From NCBI RefSeq assembly GCF_030536915.1, contig NZ_JAUNPC010000019.1, positions 2,081-42,141 on the forward strand: a DNA stretch of 40,061 bases. The letters run 5' to 3'. The first letter of the stretch is position 1, and each line of letters starts with the position of its first letter. This DNA is from Paracoccus sp. (in: a-proteobacteria). Its GTDB lineage: Bacteria; Pseudomonadota; Alphaproteobacteria; Rhodobacterales; Rhodobacteraceae. Shown one piece after another: positions 1 to 8,239 of the stretch. Position numbers and translations under genes: made by a program. Under the pieces are notes generated by a model. The model did no database searches, was not told the DNA's origin, and saw nothing but the letters and a program-made list of their open reading frames with translations.

Positions 1-414
1 CCCTTGCGGAACGAGGATCAGAGCGCCCTGAACCTGGCCGCACGGGGCCGGGCGCTGCATCTTCCCGCGCGCTTCAACACCTATGCCGATCCGGCGGCCT
101 ACGGCACGCTTGCCGACCTGCCGCGCGACCCTGCGGTGATCCATTATGTCGTCGGGCTGAAGCCCTGGGCGGGCCGGGTTCCCCTAGGCCGGGTGTGGGA
201 AGCTTATGCCGCGGCCATTGCCGGGGTGATGCCGCCCCTCGGCAGGCAAAGATGGAAACGGCGCCTGTCCGGATGGAACACGCGCCGCAAGGTCTTTCTG
301 GGAAGGTTGCTGGGCCGCCCCAAATACCGCGCCCGCCTGCAGGTCGAGCAGGCGATCCGAGACATGGAACGCCGGCTTGCCGCCGGCGTCCCGCAGCCGC
401 TCAGTGGACGCTGA
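1..414 (+). CDS. Glycosyltransferase, family 8-like, C-terminal fragment (5' end outside window)
   Basis: The reading frame is open from base 1 to the TGA at 412-414, so only the last 137 residues are visible. The segment DQSALNLAARG resembles the part of GT8 (LPS glucosyl/galactosyltransferase-like) enzymes where an acceptor-site DQ-ALN motif precedes the last strands. It is followed by IHYVVGLKPW, which matches the family's H-x2-G-x-KPW element that contacts the nucleotide-sugar. The C-terminus is basic (WKRRL, RRKVFLGRLLGR), as in proteins that sit on the membrane surface. A role in surface polysaccharide synthesis is inferred. The last 14 bases overlap the 3' end of the convergent DUF1150 gene. 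The GT-A fold and N-terminal DxD motif cannot be checked here. Confidence 0.65.
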   Translation, partial: PLRNEDQSALNLAARGRALHLPARFNTYADPAAYGTLADLPRDPAVIHYVVGLKPWAGRVPLGRVWEAYAAAIAGVMPPLGRQRWKRRLSGWNTRRKVFLGRLLGRPKYRARLQVEQAIRDMERRLAAGVPQPLSGR

Positions 415-625
415 CAGGCACCAATTCGTTCTGGCGGGCCAGCGCAAAGGCCAACCTGCGGTCGGCCACCAGCGCCAAGCGCTCACCATCGACCCCGTGG
501 ACGGCATAAAGCGCGTCCAGTTCGGGCGCCTGCATCCGCACCTCGGTGGGAAGGCTATCCATCGTTACGCGGCGGACATAAACGGTGTTGTCGGCGTCAA
601 TCGGAAAATCATGTTTCATGTTCAT
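401..625 (-). CDS. DUF1150 family protein
   Basis: Small protein of 74 residues beginning MNMKHDF, with the family-like core TVYVRRV, a central LYAVHGVDGERLALVADR and a C-terminal FALARQNELVPVSVH. DUF1150 proteins are short alphaproteobacterial proteins of unknown function, commonly encoded directly downstream of an Hsp20 gene, as here. I chose ATG 625 because an AAGGGG ribosome binding site lies six bases upstream. A GTG at 640 would overlap the hsp20 stop (GTGA) and add five residues, and remains possible. The gene is almost certainly cotranscribed with hsp20, which suggests a stress-related or chaperone-accessory role, but no activity is known. Confidence 0.85.
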   Translation of the reverse strand: MNMKHDFPIDADNTVYVRRVTMDSLPTEVRMQAPELDALYAVHGVDGERLALVADRRLAFALARQNELVPVSVH

Positions 626-636
626 GGCGATCCCCT

Positions 637-1047
637 TCACTTTCGGCTGATCGGTATGGTCTTGACGAAGCTTTGCGGTGTCACGCGCCGCAGGTCGATA
701 TGAAGCAATCCGTTTTCCAACGCGGCAGCCTCGACCTCGATCCCTTCGGCCAGCACGAAACTGCGCTGGAAGGCGCGGGCGGCGATGCCGCGGTGCAAAA
801 AGACGCGGTCATCCGCGCCCTCGGCCTGCCGTCCCCGGATCACCAGCTGCCGGTCCTCGACCGTCAGCGACAGGTCGTCCTCGGCGAAGCCGGCTACGGC
901 CAGGGTGATGCGGAAGCCGTCCGGGGCGCGATGCTCGATGTTGTAGGGCGGGTAACCCTCGGCCCCCTTGGCGGCACGTTCCGCCAGCCGTTCAAGCTGG
1001 TCGAAACCCAGCAGGTAGGGGTGGGTGCCCAGGGTCATCTTGGTCAT
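637..1047 (-). CDS. Small heat-shock protein, Hsp20/IbpA family
   Basis: A protein of 136 residues with an alpha-crystallin domain from about residue 32 to 128: PYNIEHRAPDGFRITLAVAG starts it, DDLSLTVEDRQLVIRG forms the central strands, and LENGLLHIDLRR matches the conserved A/G-x-L-x-NG-x-L motif. The C-terminal TIPISRK carries the I-x-I tail motif (IPI) that links dimers into oligomers. Such proteins hold unfolding proteins in a refoldable state without ATP. Length fits IbpA-type proteins (about 140). GAGGA lies five bases before the ATG. DUF1150 follows immediately on the same strand. A possible sigma-32 promoter lies about 70 bases upstream. Confidence 0.93.
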   Translation of the reverse strand: MTKMTLGTHPYLLGFDQLERLAERAAKGAEGYPPYNIEHRAPDGFRITLAVAGFAEDDLSLTVEDRQLVIRGRQAEGADDRVFLHRGIAARAFQRSFVLAEGIEVEAAALENGLLHIDLRRVTPQSFVKTIPISRK

Positions 1048-1113
1048 CGGCGTCCTCGGTCAACAAGCGACTGCTTCGGCCCGGCCCCGTTGCGGCGACC
1101 CGGCCATGGCAAT

Positions 1114-1143
1114 GATATGTGCGCCCGGCCCGGTTCTCGCAAG
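1114..1143 (-). promoter_or_regulatory. Candidate sigma-32 promoter for hsp20
   Basis: Reading the minus strand, CTTGCGA (1143-1137) is followed after 15 bases by CACATATC (1121-1114). This resembles the CTTGAAA / CCCCATNT heat-shock promoter with two mismatches in the -35 element. It lies about 70 bases upstream of the hsp20 start codon. Assignment is by eye and the -10 match is weak. Confidence 0.3.
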
Positions 1144-1148
1144 AGGGT

Positions 1149-1160
1149 GCAAAGTTTTGC
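1149..1160. promoter_or_regulatory. 12-base palindrome in the hsp20/ydcH divergent region
   Basis: GCAAA-GT-TTTGC is an inverted repeat with five-base arms and a two-base centre, sitting between the divergently transcribed hsp20 and YdcH-like genes. It resembles the GCAAA/TTTGC arms of ScfR/RamB-type operators but could be a chance AT-rich palindrome. No regulator is identified. Confidence 0.3.
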
Positions 1161-1231
1161 TTAGCATAGCGAAAATCCGCGGCTATGATCCTGCAGCGCG
1201 CCTGCACGCGCCCGGCAGGCCTGACGATTCG

Positions 1232-1450
1232 ATGAACGACCAGCACGAGATGTCGCATGACGAGATGGCCCGCACCCGGCTGGACGGGCTGCGGCGCCAG
1301 CACCGCGAGCTTGACGAGGCGATCGGGTCCATGGCCGCGGACGGGGTCGTGTGCAGCCTGACACTGGGCCGGATGAAGCGGCAGAAGCTGGCGCTGAAGG
1401 ACCAGATCGCCCGGCTGGAAGACGAGCTGACCCCCGACATCATCGCCTGA
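1232..1450 (+). CDS. YdcH family protein (DUF465)
   Basis: A 72-residue, highly charged helical protein: [12 protein letters not shown], then [16 protein letters not shown], a short turn, [24 protein letters not shown] and the family-typical end TPDIIA. DUF465/YdcH proteins are small alpha-helical hairpins; the LKDxIxxLED segment is characteristic. Function is unknown. The frame is open further upstream, but ATG 1232 gives the family's usual length, and the preceding 170 bases look like a promoter region. It is divergent from hsp20 and precedes purE on the same strand by 56 bases, so it may share a transcript with purEK. Confidence 0.85.
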   Translation: MNDQHEMSHDEMARTRLDGLRRQHRELDEAIGSMAADGVVCSLTLGRMKRQKLALKDQIARLEDELTPDIIA

Positions 1451-1506
1451 TTGCGCCCGCCCGCGCCGCCGGTATGATGCGGACTTTCCGCAAGCAGGGG
1501 GCAGGG

Positions 1507-1992
1507 ATGGCGGTTCCGGTCGGCATCATCATGGGCAGCCAGTCCGACTGGGCGACGATGAAAGAGGCGGCGGCGATTCTGGACGAGTTGGGCGTCGCCC
1601 ATGAGACGCGCATTGTCAGCGCCCACCGCACACCCGACCGCCTGTGGGACTATGGCCGCTCGGCGGTGGAACGCGGCCTTCAGGTCATCATCGCCGGGGC
1701 AGGCGGGGCCGCGCATCTTCCGGGCATGATGGCGTCCAAGACGCGTATCCCGGTGATCGGCGTCCCGGTGCAGACCCGCGCCCTGAACGGGGTCGATTCG
1801 CTTTATTCCATCGTCCAGATGCCCAAGGGCTTTCCGGTTGCCACCATGGCGATCGGCGCGGCGGGCGCGGCCAACGCCGGGCTGATGGCCGCCGCGATCC
1901 TCGCCCTCACCGACAAGGCGCTGGCGCAGCGGCTCGACGACTGGCGCGCGGCCCTTTCCGCATCCATCCCCGAGGAGCCTTCCGATGACTGA
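1507..1992 (+). CDS. purE: N5-carboxyaminoimidazole ribonucleotide mutase (PurE)
   Basis: PurE class I rearranges N5-CAIR to CAIR in de novo purine synthesis, in the cytosol. The 161-residue length is typical. Visible motifs are MGSQSD (residues 9-14, phosphate-binding GSxSD loop), SAHRTPDR (38-45, with the conserved His40), [11 protein letters not shown] (the AGGxAHLPG CAIR-binding loop) and [19 protein letters not shown] near the active site. ATG 1507 is preceded by a purine-rich GCAGGG. The gene overlaps purK by eight bases, which implies translational coupling. The two enzymes act in succession: PurK makes N5-CAIR and PurE converts it. Confidence 0.96.
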   Translation: MAVPVGIIMGSQSDWATMKEAAAILDELGVAHETRIVSAHRTPDRLWDYGRSAVERGLQVIIAGAGGAAHLPGMMASKTRIPVIGVPVQTRALNGVDSLYSIVQMPKGFPVATMAIGAAGAANAGLMAAAILALTDKALAQRLDDWRAALSASIPEEPSDD

Positions 1993-3043
1993 CCCGCTGA
2001 AACCCGGCGCCACCATCGGCATCCTCGGCGGCGGCCAGCTGGGCCGGATGCTGTCGGTCGCGGCCAGCCGCCTCGGCTATCGCAGCCACATCTACGAACC
2101 CGGTGCCGCGCCTGCCGCGGACGTGGCCCACCGCCTGACGACCGCCCCCTACGAGGACGAGACCGCCCTGCGCGACTTCGCCGCTTCGGTCGATGTCGTC
2201 ACCTACGAGTTCGAGAACGTCCCCGCCGCCTCGCTGGACCTGATCGAGAGCATTGTCCCGATCCGCCCCAACCGCCGCGCGCTGGCCGTCAGCCAGGACC
2301 GGCTGGCTGAAAAGGACTTCCTGAGCGGCCTCGGCCTGGCACTCGCGCCCTATGCGGCGGTCGATTCGGCCGAGGATCTTGCCGCCGCGATGCAGGGGCA
2401 GGACTGCGCCATCCTCAAGACCCGGCGCATGGGCTATGACGGCAAGGGCCAGGTGCGCCTGTCGGCGGGTGACGACCCGGCCGCTGCATGGACGCAGGTG
2501 AACGCGCCCTCGGTGCTGGAAGGCTTCGTCGATTTCACCGCCGAGATCAGCGTGATCGTCGCGCGGGGACAGGATGGTGCCGTGGCCGCCTACGATCCCG
2601 GCCTGAACGTCCACCGCGAGGGCATCCTGCGGACCACCACCGTGCCCTGCGGCCTGCCCGCGCGGCTGATCCCCGACGCCGTGCTGACCGCCAGCCGCAT
2701 CGTCACCGCGCTCGACTACGTGGGCGTCATGGGGGTCGAGCTGTTCGTCACGCCCTCGGGCCTCATCGTCAACGAGATCGCTCCCCGTGTCCACAACTCG
2801 GGCCACTGGACCCAAGCGGGCTGCGCCGTTGACCAGTTCGAACAGCACATCCGCGCCGTCGCGGGCCTGCCGCTCGGCGACGGCAAGCGCCATGCCGACG
2901 TGGTGATGGAGAACCTGATCGGCCACGACATGGACCGCCTGCCGGACCTGCTTCGTCAGCCCGACACCCAGATCCACCTCTACGGCAAATCAGAGGCCCG
3001 CGCCGGCCGCAAGATGGGCCATGTCAACATCATCCAACGCTGA
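1985..3043 (+). CDS. purK: N5-carboxyaminoimidazole ribonucleotide synthase (PurK)
   Basis: PurK uses ATP and bicarbonate to carboxylate aminoimidazole ribonucleotide. The 352-residue protein has the ATP-grasp layout: an N-terminal Rossmann-like domain with [12 protein letters not shown] (11-22), the ATP-grasp core with [13 protein letters not shown] (the K-TR-GYDGKGQ nucleotide loop), and the metal-binding [15 protein letters not shown] segment conserved in PurK. The C-terminal end [17 protein letters not shown] is also diagnostic. Its start lies inside purE (eight-base overlap). A terminator-like hairpin begins at its stop codon. Nothing unusual is seen. Confidence 0.96.
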   Translation: MTDPLKPGATIGILGGGQLGRMLSVAASRLGYRSHIYEPGAAPAADVAHRLTTAPYEDETALRDFAASVDVVTYEFENVPAASLDLIESIVPIRPNRRALAVSQDRLAEKDFLSGLGLALAPYAAVDSAEDLAAAMQGQDCAILKTRRMGYDGKGQVRLSAGDDPAAAWTQVNAPSVLEGFVDFTAEISVIVARGQDGAVAAYDPGLNVHREGILRTTTVPCGLPARLIPDAVLTASRIVTALDYVGVMGVELFVTPSGLIVNEIAPRVHNSGHWTQAGCAVDQFEQHIRAVAGLPLGDGKRHADVVMENLIGHDMDRLPDLLRQPDTQIHLYGKSEARAGRKMGHVNIIQR

Positions 3044-3069
3044 AGCCTGACGCCTGCGGGCTTCTTTCT
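3042..3069 (+). terminator. Rho-independent terminator after purEK
   Basis: GAAGCC (3042-3047) pairs with GGCTTC (3059-3064) across an 11-base loop and runs into TTTCT. The 3' arm and the T-rich tail are part of the dispersed repeat at 3061-3082, so the repeat appears to supply half of the terminator. Confidence 0.5.
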
Positions 3070-3082
3070 GGCTCAAATACCC
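3061..3082 (-). repeat. Dispersed intergenic repeat, copy A
   Basis: On the minus strand this reads GGGTATTTGAGCC followed by AGAAAGAAG. The same core, GG(G)TAT-yTGArCC-rGAAAGAAG, occurs at 12879-12901 (plus), 12917-12937 (minus) and in degenerate form at 32151-32170 (plus). All copies are intergenic. Similar sequences are, from memory, common between genes in Rhodobacteraceae. Confidence 0.6.
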
Positions 3083-3117
3083 AATGCGGCACCGCCATCA
3101 GGCGCAGCGCCGCCCGT

Positions 3118-4326
3118 TCAGGCCCGCGGCAGCACCTCGCGCAGATAGCGGACCATGTTGCCGCCCATGACCTTGGCGATCTGCGCCTCGGTCAGCCCCT
3201 GATCCATCAGCGCCTGCGTCAGCGCGGGCAGCCCCGCCGCGTCGAAGGGCACGCCGACCGAGCCGTCCCAGTCCGAGCCCAGCGCCACGTGATCCTCGCC
3301 CACCAGCGCGATCGCGGCGGCGATGCTGGCGGCGATCCCCGCCGGGCTGTCGTTGCAGGTCACATCCGGCCAGAAGCCGATGCCGATGATCCCGCCGCTG
3401 GCTGCCACTGCCTGCAGCAATTCGTCCTGAACATTCCGCGGCGTGTTGCAGGTGCCATGCACGCCGGTATGGCTGATGATCGATCGCGCCCCCGGCATCG
3501 CCAGCACGTCGCGGACCATTCGCGGCGAGGCATGCGCGAGGTCGATCACCATGTCCCGACGAACGGCCTCGGCCACCACCTCGCGCCCGAAATCGGTCAG
3601 CCCCGCCTGGGATTGCCCATGCAATGAGCCGCCGAGTTCGTTGTCGAAGAAATGCGTGAGCCCGACCAGCCGGTATCCCGCGCCCTCCAGCACGGCGAGG
3701 TTGGTCAGGTCGCCTTCCAGCGGATGCGCGCCCTCCATCCCCAGGATCGCGCCGATCACCCGGTTGCCGGCGGCGCGATCCGCCAGCACCGATTCCAGAT
3801 CGTCACGGTGGCGGATCAGGCGCAGGTTGTCCGGTTCGGCCTCTGCCAGACGCCGCAGCCGGGCGGCCTGGTCGAGCGCCCGCTCCTTGAGGCTGAACCA
3901 GGTCTGCACGGGACGAAGCTGGCCGATAACCAGCGGCGTGATGTTGTCCGGGGCTCGCGCCTCGTTCTCGGCATAGTTCTGGCCACGGGGGCTTTTCGTG
4001 ACGGCGGTGAAGACTTGGATGGCGACATTGCCCTGATCCAGACGCGGCAGGTCCACATGGCCCTCGGGGCGGCGCTGCGACAGGTCGCGGTCCCATAGCA
4101 GCGCGTCGGCGTGCAGGTCGCCGATGACCAGCCGGTCATGCAGCGCCTGTGCCTGCGGCGAGACCGGCCATGAGCTGCGCGCGGTGACCGGGTTCAACTG
4201 GTCGGCCACGATGCGCGGACCGAAGACCACGACCCCGAGCGCCCCCAGCAGCACGACCGCCAGAAGCACCCAGAGGACGCGCAGGATGCCGCGGCCGCGC
4301 CGCTGGCGGAAGGGATCGCGCGCCAT
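3118..4326 (-). CDS. Membrane-anchored dipeptidase, peptidase family M19
   Basis: Family M19 (renal dipeptidase-like) enzymes are binuclear zinc hydrolases of dipeptides. This 402-residue protein starts with a short basic stretch (RQRRGRG) and one hydrophobic segment (about residues 14-37, VLWVLLAVVLLGALGVVVFG). It is therefore probably anchored in the inner membrane with the enzyme outside. Metal-site motifs are GDLHADAL (HxD at 72-74), ILGMEGAHPL (bridging Glu), VGLTHFFDNELGGS, DLAHAS and ISHTGVHG; LGSDWDG contributes the final Asp. It follows pepF with a five-base gap, so the two are likely cotranscribed in peptide breakdown. The C-terminus KVMGGNMVRYL is the usual M19 ending. Confidence 0.92.
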   Translation of the reverse strand: MARDPFRQRRGRGILRVLWVLLAVVLLGALGVVVFGPRIVADQLNPVTARSSWPVSPQAQALHDRLVIGDLHADALLWDRDLSQRRPEGHVDLPRLDQGNVAIQVFTAVTKSPRGQNYAENEARAPDNITPLVIGQLRPVQTWFSLKERALDQAARLRRLAEAEPDNLRLIRHRDDLESVLADRAAGNRVIGAILGMEGAHPLEGDLTNLAVLEGAGYRLVGLTHFFDNELGGSLHGQSQAGLTDFGREVVAEAVRRDMVIDLAHASPRMVRDVLAMPGARSIISHTGVHGTCNTPRNVQDELLQAVAASGGIIGIGFWPDVTCNDSPAGIAASIAAAIALVGEDHVALGSDWDGSVGVPFDAAGLPALTQALMDQGLTEAQIAKVMGGNMVRYLREVLPRA

Positions 4327-4331
4327 CCGCC

Positions 4332-6164
4332 TCAGGCTTCCATCGCCTCAAGCTCGTCGATGAAGCCCTCGATCATCGACAGGCCCTTGTCCCAGAAGGC
4401 CGGGTCCGCCGCGTCCAGCCCGAAGGGGGCCAGCAGTTCGGAATGGTGCTTGGAACCGCCCGCGCGCAGCATGTCGAAATACTTGGCCTGGAAGCCCTCG
4501 GGCTGCGCCTCGTAGGCCGCGTAAAGCGCGTTCACCAGCCCGTCGCCGAAGGCATAGGCGTAGACGTAGAAGGGCGAATGGACGAAATGCGGGACGTAGG
4601 TCCAGAAGGTCTCGTAGCCCGGCATGTATTCGAAGGCATCGCCGAGGGACTCATGCTGGACCTGCATCCAGATGGCGTTGATGTCGTCGGGGGTCAGTTC
4701 CCCTTCCGCCCGGGCCGCGTGCAACCGGCATTCGAAGTCGTAGAAGGCGATCTGGCGGACGACCGTGTTGATCATGTCCTCGACCTTGCCCGCCAGCAGG
4801 GCCTTGCGCTGAGCCGGGTCCTCGGTCTTCACCAGCAGGGCGCGGAAGGTCAGCATCTCGCCGAAGACCGACGCGGTTTCCGCCAGCGTCAGCGGGGTCG
4901 AAGACAGCAGCTCGCCCTGACCTGCCGCCAGCCGCTGGTGGACGCCGTGGCCCAGTTCATGCGCCAGCGTCATCACGTCGCGCGGCTTGCCGAGATAGTT
5001 CAGCAGCACATAGGGATGCGCGTCGGTGACGGTCGGATGCGCGAAGGCGCCCGGCGACTTGCCCGGCTTCACGCCCGCGTCGATCCAGCCCTTGTCGAAG
5101 AACGGCTTGGCCAGTTCCGCCAGTTCCGGGTCGAAGCCGGCGTAGGCGTCCAGCACCGTCGCCCTCGCCTCGTCCCAGCCGACCAGACGCGGGCTTTCCT
5201 GCGGCAGCGGCGCGTTGCGGTCCCAGACCTGCAGCTTGTCGAGGCCGAGCCATTTCGCCTTCAGCCGGTAATAGCGGTGCGACAGGCGCGGATAGGCCGC
5301 GACCACGGCATCGCGCAGCGCCTCCACGACCTCGGGTTCAACATGGTTCGACAGGTGCCGCCCGGTCTGGGGCGTCGGCATCTTGCGCCACTTGTCCTCG
5401 ATAGCCTTTTCCTTGGCCAGCGTGTTGTGGATGCGCGAGAAGAGCTTGACGTTCCCACCGAAGACCTCTGCCAGCGCCTTCGCCCCTGCCTCGCGGCGGG
5501 AACGGTCGTGGTCGGTCAGCAGGTTCAGCGTGGCTTCCAGCCCCAGTTCCTCGCCGTCCACGTCGAAGGTCAGCGCGGCAGTGGTCTCGTCGAACAACCG
5601 GTTCCAGGCGGCGGCGCCGACGACCGAGTTGTCGTGCAGGAACTTCTCAAGCTCATCCGACAACTGATAGGGACGCATCGCCCGCATCCGGTCGAACACC
5701 GGCTTGTAGCGCGACGGCCCGCAAGGCGCGCTGAAGGTCTGGGCATAGACGTCATCGGGGATGCGGTTGAATTCCAAACTGAAGAACACCAGCGGAGTCG
5801 TCATGTCGGTGATCTTCGCCTGCAGGTCGCCCAAGCTCTTGGCGCGGGCAGCGTCGGTGGTGTTCTGGTAATAGCGCAGGCCCGCATAGGACATGATCCG
5901 CCCGGCGATCAGGTCGATCTCCTCATAGCGCTGGATGCATTCCAGCATCTCGGCGGGTGTCAGCCCGGCCAGCCTGTCCTCGTAATCGGCGGCGAAGCTG
6001 GCACAGGCGGCCTCCAGCCGCTCCAGGTCGCGGGCCAGTTCCGGCGCGTCGGGCGAGGCATAAAGGTCGGTCAGGTCCCATTCCGGCAGGTTCCCCAGCG
6101 AAACACCGGCGCCGGGGGTCTCGGCGTCGCGCATCAGGGTCTCGCGAAGGGGCAGGCGGGTCAT
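4332..6164 (-). CDS. pepF: Oligoendopeptidase F, peptidase family M3
   Basis: A zinc endopeptidase that cleaves short peptides in the cytosol. The active-site HELGHGVHQ is visible with H402, E403 and H406, and the downstream LAETASVFGEML supplies the third ligand Glu. The C-terminal YKxxFY-like region WTYVPHFVHSPFYVYAYAFG is typical of M3B. The frame stays open upstream to 6437, but ATG 6164 gives MTRLPLRE with GGAG six bases before it. It yields 610 residues, matching the alphaproteobacterial M3 family clade (about 600-615), so I take that start. The dipeptidase gene follows on the same strand. The gene is divergent from metY. Confidence 0.93.
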   Translation of the reverse strand: MTRLPLRETLMRDAETPGAGVSLGNLPEWDLTDLYASPDAPELARDLERLEAACASFAADYEDRLAGLTPAEMLECIQRYEEIDLIAGRIMSYAGLRYYQNTTDAARAKSLGDLQAKITDMTTPLVFFSLEFNRIPDDVYAQTFSAPCGPSRYKPVFDRMRAMRPYQLSDELEKFLHDNSVVGAAAWNRLFDETTAALTFDVDGEELGLEATLNLLTDHDRSRREAGAKALAEVFGGNVKLFSRIHNTLAKEKAIEDKWRKMPTPQTGRHLSNHVEPEVVEALRDAVVAAYPRLSHRYYRLKAKWLGLDKLQVWDRNAPLPQESPRLVGWDEARATVLDAYAGFDPELAELAKPFFDKGWIDAGVKPGKSPGAFAHPTVTDAHPYVLLNYLGKPRDVMTLAHELGHGVHQRLAAGQGELLSSTPLTLAETASVFGEMLTFRALLVKTEDPAQRKALLAGKVEDMINTVVRQIAFYDFECRLHAARAEGELTPDDINAIWMQVQHESLGDAFEYMPGYETFWTYVPHFVHSPFYVYAYAFGDGLVNALYAAYEAQPEGFQAKYFDMLRAGGSKHHSELLAPFGLDAADPAFWDKGLSMIEGFIDELEAMEA

Positions 6165-6237
6165 GGGGATCTCCATTTTCAGCGTTGCCCAACATCTGTC
6201 CCCTGTAGGCCGCCGGTTCAACCCGTCGCGCAGGCGA

Positions 6238-6266
6238 TTGCCAGCCGGACGCGCTGCGCCTAGCGT
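6238..6266 (+). promoter_or_regulatory. Candidate sigma-70 promoter for the metY-like gene
   Basis: TTGCCA (6238-6243) and TAGCGT (6261-6266) are separated by exactly 17 bases. The predicted transcript would start near 6273 and contain AAGGGGAAAG before ATG 6296. The -10 match is moderate. I saw no SAM-II or other riboswitch fold in the 131-base divergent gap. Confidence 0.35.
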
Positions 6267-6295
6267 TCGCGCGACGACCGAAAGGGGAAAGTTCC

Positions 6296-7579
6296 ATGCC
6301 TGACACCGACCATCCGCAAGGCTTTGACACGCTGGCCATCCATGCGGGTTCCGCGCCCGACCCGGCCACCGGGGCGCGGCAGGTGCCGATCTACCAGACC
6401 ACTGCCTACCAGTTCCGCGATGCCGAGCACGCCGCACGACTGTTCGGGCTGAAGGAGGTCGGCTACATCTATTCCCGCCTGACCAATCCCACCATCGCCG
6501 CGCTGCAGAACCGCGTGGCCGCGCTGGAAGGCGGCGCCGGGGCGGTCTGCTGTTCCTCGGGGCACGCGGCGCAGATCATGGCGCTTTTCCCGCTGATGGC
6601 GCCGGGGCGCAACATCGTCGCATCAAGCCGGCTTTACGGCGGCACCGTCACGCAGTTCAGCCAGACCATCCGCCGCTTCGGCTGGTCCTGCCGGTTTGTC
6701 GATCTTGAGGATGCCGCCGCCGTCCGCGCCGCCATCGACGAGGACACGCGGGCGATCTTCTGCGAATCGATTTCCAACCCCGGCGGCTACCTGACCGACC
6801 TGCCCGCTCTGGCGCAGATCGCGGACGAAGCGGGCGTGCCGCTGATCGTGGACAACACGCTGGCGACCCCGTGGCTCTGCCGGCCGATCGAGGCGGGCGC
6901 GACCCTGGTCGTCCATAGCCTGACGAAGTACCTGACCGGGAACGGCACGGTGATGGGTGGAGCGATTATCGATTCCGGTCGCTTCGACTGGTCGGCCTCG
7001 GACAAGTTCCCGTCGCTGTCCCAGCCCGAGCCCGCCTATCACGGCCTCAAGTTCCACGAGACCTTCGGGCCGGCCGCCTTCACCTTCCATTCCATCGCCA
7101 TCGGGCTGCGCGATCTGGGCATGACCCTGAACCCGCAGGCCGCGCATTATACCCTGATGGGGATCGAGACGCTGGGCCTGCGGATGCAGCGCCATGTCGA
7201 GAACGCCCGGAAGGTGGCCGAATGGCTGGACGCCAATCCGCGTGTCGAGGAGGTGAGCTACGCGGGCCTGCCGTCCTCGCCTTGGTCGGACCGCGTGCAG
7301 CGGCTTTATCCGAAGGGGGCAGGGGCGCTGTTCACCATCCGGCTGAAGGGTGGCTACCAGGCCTGCGTGGACATGATCGGGCGGCTGAAGATGATCAGCC
7401 ATGTCGCGAACCTGGGCGATGCGCGGACGCTGGCGATCCATTCGGCCTCGACCACCCACAGCCAGCTGACCGAGGAACAGCAGATCGCCGCCGGTGCCGG
7501 GCCGGACCTCGTGCGCCTGTCCATCGGCATCGAGGACCCCCAGGACATCATCGCCGATCTAGATCAGGCGCTGGGCTGA
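6296..7579 (+). CDS. metY: O-acetylhomoserine sulfhydrylase (MetY-type, Cys/Met metabolism PLP enzyme)
   Basis: This 427-residue enzyme belongs to the Cys/Met gamma-family of PLP enzymes; the long form is typical of O-acetylhomoserine aminocarboxypropyltransferase, which makes homocysteine from O-acetylhomoserine and sulfide. Motifs: GFDTLAIHAG at the start, YIYSRLTNPT (Y-S-R-NPT phosphate contact), SSGHAAQ, VDNTLATPW, and HSLTKYLTGNG with the PLP Schiff-base Lys211. The C-terminal VANLGDARTLAIHSASTTHSQL and VRLSIGIEDPQDI are diagnostic of the class. It has a strong purine-rich RBS. A symmetrical terminator follows, shared with the convergent ynfA. Exact substrate (acetyl- or succinyl-homoserine) is inferred from length. 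Confidence 0.9.
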   Translation: MPDTDHPQGFDTLAIHAGSAPDPATGARQVPIYQTTAYQFRDAEHAARLFGLKEVGYIYSRLTNPTIAALQNRVAALEGGAGAVCCSSGHAAQIMALFPLMAPGRNIVASSRLYGGTVTQFSQTIRRFGWSCRFVDLEDAAAVRAAIDEDTRAIFCESISNPGGYLTDLPALAQIADEAGVPLIVDNTLATPWLCRPIEAGATLVVHSLTKYLTGNGTVMGGAIIDSGRFDWSASDKFPSLSQPEPAYHGLKFHETFGPAAFTFHSIAIGLRDLGMTLNPQAAHYTLMGIETLGLRMQRHVENARKVAEWLDANPRVEEVSYAGLPSSPWSDRVQRLYPKGAGALFTIRLKGGYQACVDMIGRLKMISHVANLGDARTLAIHSASTTHSQLTEEQQIAAGAGPDLVRLSIGIEDPQDIIADLDQALG

Positions 7580-7586
7580 AACGGGC

Positions 7587-7608
7587 GGGGCCGCAAGGAC
7601 GCGGCCCC
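7587..7608. terminator. Bidirectional terminator between metY and ynfA
   Basis: GGGGCCGC (7587-7594) and GCGGCCCC (7601-7608) form a perfect eight-base stem with a six-base loop (AAGGAC), filling the gap between two convergent genes. No T tract follows on either strand, as is common in GC-rich genomes. Confidence 0.6.
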
Positions 7609-7609
7609 C

Positions 7610-7930
7610 TCAGCCACGCGGGCCGGACAGGATCACCGCCGCCCCGGCAAGGCAGAGGATGGCGCCGATCGCATCCCAGCGGTCGGGCCGCACCCCTTCG
7701 ACGGCCCAGAGCCACCCGAGCGAGGCGCAGATGTAGATGCCGCCATAGGCCGCAAAGGCCCGCCCTGCCGCATCCGACGGCACCCGAGTCAGCAGGACTG
7801 CGAACAGCAACAGGCTTGCCATTCCCGGCAGCGCCCAGAGCCAGCTTTTCCCCAGCCGCAGCCAGGCCCAGAAGGCAAAGCATCCCGCGATCTCGGCCAG
7901 CGCGGCGACCGCGTAGACAAGCCCCGTCAT
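7610..7930 (-). CDS. YnfA family small membrane protein (UPF0060)
   Basis: A protein of 106 residues with four predicted membrane helices, the usual YnfA size. Family signatures include [19 protein letters not shown] near the N-terminus, [24 protein letters not shown] in the middle and [19 protein letters not shown] at the end. YnfA proteins are distant relatives of small multidrug resistance transporters; a transport role has been suggested, but the substrate here is unknown. The start is ATG 7930 (MTGLVYA); longer in-frame extensions cross the tRNA gene and are rejected. It lies just downstream of tRNA-Ala on the same strand. Confidence 0.9.
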   Translation of the reverse strand: MTGLVYAVAALAEIAGCFAFWAWLRLGKSWLWALPGMASLLLFAVLLTRVPSDAAGRAFAAYGGIYICASLGWLWAVEGVRPDRWDAIGAILCLAGAAVILSGPRG

Positions 7931-7985
7931 GCGGAAGCCGCACGTCGCGGGGCAGACACGCTGTTCATGTCGTGAAGGGATAAGA

Positions 7986-8061
<76 letters not shown>

Positions 8062-8105
8062 ACCGGAGGTCTCGGGCTGCGTTGTCCGCCGCCCGCGTGG
8101 GGGGT

Positions 8106-8134
8106 CGTATATGGGCAGTCGCGCAGGGGTGCAA
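8106..8134 (-). promoter_or_regulatory. Sigma-70 promoter of tRNA-Ala
   Basis: Minus-strand TTGCAC (8134-8129) and TATACG (8111-8106) are spaced by exactly 17 bases. Predicted transcription starts near 8099, about 38 bases before the mature tRNA 5' end. This is among the best vegetative promoter matches in the window. Confidence 0.65.
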
Positions 8135-8191
8135 GCGAAAAAGATCGCCCTCGCAGCTTCTGTTCGTTCTTCGGCGCAAGTTCCTGAACGG

Positions 8192-8219
8192 CAAAAGAAA
8201 AGGGGGCCGAAGGCCCCCT
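8192..8219 (-). terminator. Rho-independent terminator after the TIGR02300 gene
   Basis: On the minus strand GGGGGCC-TTC-GGCCCCC (8218-8202) is followed by TTTTCTTTT. This is a classic intrinsic terminator with a seven-base GC stem, tight loop and T tract. It separates the TIGR02300 gene from the tRNA-Ala promoter. Confidence 0.85.
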
Positions 8220-8239
8220 GAGACACGATGCCGGGCTGC

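Noticed and set aside
4443-6263. Long plus-strand open frame antisense to pepF
   Set aside because: No recognisable motif, rich in the residues expected from the complementary strand of a GC-rich gene, and fully covered by a well-supported M3 peptidase gene.
6165-6295. SAM-II or other methionine-linked riboswitch upstream of metY
   Set aside because: The 131-base gap shows no pseudoknot pairing or conserved riboswitch core by eye; a conventional promoter and RBS explain the leader.
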